This document shows positions 61,714-64,000 of a stretch of 64,000 nucleotides of DNA, piece after piece (positions within the stretch are counted from its first letter, which is position 1; every line of letters begins with the position of its first letter). The stretch is from an uncultured Collinsella sp. Lineage in GTDB: Bacteria; Actinomycetota; Coriobacteriia; Coriobacteriales; Coriobacteriaceae. The position numbers were made by a program, and so were the translations under genes. The DNA lies in NCBI GenBank assembly GCA_947002045.1, contig CAMQJB010000001.1, forward strand, positions 21,018 to 85,017. Direction: 5' to 3'. The notes below the pieces were generated by a model. It was not told where the DNA came from, searched no databases, and saw only the letters and a list, made by a program, of their open reading frames with translations.

Positions 61714-63711
61714 ATGGCAAAAAACACCGCAAACTATGGTAACGACAGTATTCGTCAGCTCAAGGACGAGGAGCGCGTACGCCTGCGCCCCGCCGTCATC
61801 TTTGGCTCGGACGGGCTCGACGGCTGCGCGCATGCCGCCTTCGAAATCCTGTCCAACGCCGTTGACGAGGCGCGCCAGGGCTACGGCAAGCTCATCACCC
61901 TTACCGCCTTTCGCGATGGCTCTATCCAGGTAGAGGACAATGGCCGTGGCTGCCCGCTCGACTGGAACCCTTCCGAGAAGCGCTTCAACTGGGAGCTCGT
62001 CTTCTGCGAGCTCTACGCCGGCGGCAAGTATAACAACAACCAGGGTGGCGACTACGACTTCTCGCTCGGCACCAACGGCTTGGGCTCCTGCGCGACCCAG
62101 TACGCCTCCGAATACATGGACGTCACGGTTTGGCGTGACGGCAACAAGTACTCCCTGCACTTTAAGAAGGGCAAGGTCGTCGGCGCAAAAAAGAAGGCGC
62201 TCGAGATTGAGCCCAGCGACGAGGACCGTACCGGCACCACCATCAAGTGGCGCCCCGACCTTGAGGTCTTTACCTCGATTAGCATCCCTCACGACTGGTA
62301 TCGCGAGACCATGCGCCGCCAGGCCGTGGTCAACGCCAACGTGACCTTCCGCCTGCGCATTGAGGGTGACGATGGCGAGTTTTCCGAAGAGGATTTTTGC
62401 TATCCCAAGGGCATCGAGGACTACGTGCTCGAGAAGGTCGGTACCGACTACCTTACCGAGCCCTTCTTTATCGAGGCTGACCGTCGCGGTCGCGACCGCG
62501 AGGCCCGGCCCGATTTCAACGTCAAGATTACCGCAATCAAGTGCTTCTCGCGCCCCATCACGATTCAGGAGTAATACCCCAACACATCGTGGCTCGAGAA
62601 CGGCGGCTCGCCGGAGAAAGCGGCACGTAGCGCTCTGACCAGCGCCATCGATGCCTACATCAAGCAACAGGGCAAGTACAACAAAAACGAGAGTGGCATC
62701 AAATGGCAGGACGTCCAGGACTGCCTGGTGCTGGTGACCAACTGCTTCTCCACTCAGACGTCCTACGAGAACCAGACCAAGAAAGCCATCAATAACCGCT
62801 TTATCCAGCAGGCCATGACGGCCTTCTTTAAGGAGCGCCTCTCGACCTACTTGATCGAGAACAAGGACGCCGCCAATAAGATCATGGAGCAGGTGCTCAT
62901 CAACAAGCGCTCGCGCGAGAACGCCGAGAAGACGCGCCAGAGTATCAAGACCAACCTGCAGCAGAAGACCGACATGGCCAACCGCGTGCAGAAGTTCATC
63001 GACTGCCGCTCCAAGGACAAGAGCCGCCGCGAGATCTACATCGTAGAGGGCGACTCGGCAGCGGGCGCCATTCGCACGTCGCGCGATGCCGAGTTCCAGG
63101 GCGTTATGCCCGTCCGCGGTAAGATCCTCAACTGCCTGAAGGAGGACTATCCGCGCATCTTTAAGTCCGACATCATCATGGACCTCATGCGCGTGCTGGG
63201 CTGCGGTGTGGAGATCAAGGACAAGCGGATCAAGAACCTCGGTGCCTTTGACCTGGACAACCTCAACTGGAACAAGGTCATCATCTGTACGGACGCCGAT
63301 GTCGACGGTTACCACATCCGCACGCTCGTGCTCACCATGCTTTACCGCCTGGTTCCCACACTTATCGACGAAGGCTACGTGTATATCGCCGAGTCTCCGC
63401 TCTACGAGATCAACTGCAAAGAAAAGACCTACTTTGCCTACACCGAGCTCGAGAAGAACGGCATCCTCAAGGAGATCGGCGACCAGAAGTGTTCCATCAA
63501 CCGCTCTAAGGGTCTTGGTGAGAACGATCCGGACATGATGTGGCTTACCACCATGAACCCCGAGACGCGCCGCCTGATCAAGGTGGAGCCTGAGGACGTC
63601 ACCAAGATGGAAACCATGTTCAACCTGTTGCTGGGCAACGACGAGGCGGGCCGCAAGCGCCATATCTCCGAGCACGGCAAGGAATATCTGGACCAGCTGG
63701 ACCTGCAATAG
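61714..63711 (+). pseudogene. GyrB/ParE-like topoisomerase subunit with an in-frame TAA
   Basis: 665 codons if read through. The GHKL ATPase motif EILSNAVDEA, VEDNGRGCP and SLGTNGLGS are present; the C-terminal TOPRIM has VEGDSAAGA and DADVDGYHIRT. The frame is open on both sides of a single TAA at 62572-62574 (codon 287), where homologues read on through ...QE-Y-NTSWLENGG. ATG 61714 has AAAGGAGTATCG upstream. It is followed 45 nt later by a gyrA-like gene. Possibly a lost function, a sequence error or a split gene; the second part has no start codon with a ribosome site. Confidence 0.85.
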
Positions 63712-63756
63712 CAGCAAATCGATAACGACGGCCCATAAGAAGTTCAAGAGGAAATC

Positions 63757-64000
63757 GTGGCAAAGAAGAAGACGAAGAACCAGCCCAAGAAAAAGCAGGT
63801 CAACGCCGAGAACGTCATCGGCCTGCACTCCGAGGTCACCGATCAGCCGATCACGCAGACGCTCGAGGTCAACTACATGCCCTACGCTATGAGCGTCAAC
63901 GTCTCGCGTGCATTCCCCGAGATCGACGGCTTTAAGCCCTCGCATCGCAAGCTGCTCTACACCATGTACAAGATGGGTCTGCTCAAGGGCGAGCGCCAGA
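63757..64000 (+). CDS. GyrA/ParC-like topoisomerase subunit (partial)
   Basis: The first 81 codons of a type IIA topoisomerase A subunit; the gene runs off the window. GTG 63757 has AAGAGGAAATC upstream. It begins with a basic tail (AKKKTKNQPKKKQ) and then EVNYMPYAMSVNVSRAFPEI, GFKPSHRKLLYTMYKMGLL, which resembles the GyrA start but is more like the second ParC-type protein found in coriobacteria. It forms a pair with the gyrB-like gene before it. Confidence 0.9.
   Translation, partial: MAKKKTKNQPKKKQVNAENVIGLHSEVTDQPITQTLEVNYMPYAMSVNVSRAFPEIDGFKPSHRKLLYTMYKMGLLKGERQ

Noticed and set aside
62572..62574. Recoding of TAA as a sense codon
   Set aside because: Selenocysteine and pyrrolysine use TGA and TAG. 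TAA read-through is not known in this group, so a mutation or error is more likely.
61594..63945. Long antisense reading frame opposite the gyrB-like gene
   Set aside because: Long antisense frames are common in GC-rich genes with GC-biased third positions. It has no ribosome site and its composition is that of a shadow (Leu/Val/Asp/His-rich).

Overview
The window looks like the chromosome of a gut coriobacterium, most likely Collinsella or a close relative. The reasons are a GC content that reads at roughly 60 percent, strong GC bias at third codon positions, clear AGGAGG-type ribosome binding sites, and the gene set: a second gyrB/gyrA-like topoisomerase pair, a CD1871A-type CXXC peptide next to a polyferredoxin and a TlpA-like lipoprotein, and large surface proteins with LAxTG-like tails. 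The genus is an inference from gene content, not from a marker gene. No tRNA, rRNA, phage, transposase or CRISPR array was seen.

Layout. 0-4 kb: a HAD phosphatase, then a thiamine salvage operon (thiM, a thiamine-binding protein, thiE) under a TPP riboswitch with its own terminator, then a patatin-like lipase. 4.4-8.8 kb: two adjacent paralogous GGDEF proteins, one with EAL. 8.8-11.7 kb: a flavoprotein, an ArsC-like protein without the catalytic Cys, a CobW/COG0523 GTPase and TrmL. 11.8-18.8 kb: two paralogous AAA ATPases around a class II UvrA, then a Tet(M)-like GTPase, with palindromic repeats at several gene boundaries. 19-30 kb: mostly housekeeping and transport genes (GNAT, RsmJ, RlmA, MATE, LysR, DMT, Ung, SDR, queuosine-precursor transporter, RF3). 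30.1-30.5 kb: four tandem palindromes with an 80-bp period between prfC and a GntR/ABC operon. 32.6-43 kb: ClC channel, LOG protein, K+ channel-like protein, a BvgS-like hybrid kinase, a PNPOx-fold protein, MalY, TrmO, an XRE-zinc ribbon-TipAS fusion, glutaredoxin and Dus. 43.1-44.3 kb: two 182-183 bp MITE-like inverted repeats flank a frameshifted membrane-protein gene. 44.4-47.6 kb: a very large MacB/FtsX-type ABC protein.

47.7-54.9 kb is a thiol/sulfur redox block: CoA-disulfide reductase-rhodanese, a stand-alone rhodanese, a Cys-rich Crp/Fnr regulator, and an operon of a CXXC micro-protein, a polyferredoxin membrane protein and a redoxin lipoprotein, which is divergent from an OmpR/histidine-kinase pair. 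55-60.5 kb holds a frameshifted LuxR-type regulator and a 1455-residue surface protein. 60.5-64 kb holds a membrane protein/XRE pair and a gyrB/gyrA-like pair whose gyrB-like gene carries an in-frame TAA.

The most notable non-coding structure is a dispersed family of short palindromes that share a GGG-CTGT-CCC type core but have different, internally complementary arms. About half of them sit within a few bases of a stop codon. The 80-bp palindrome array and the MITE-like pair are separate repeat families.
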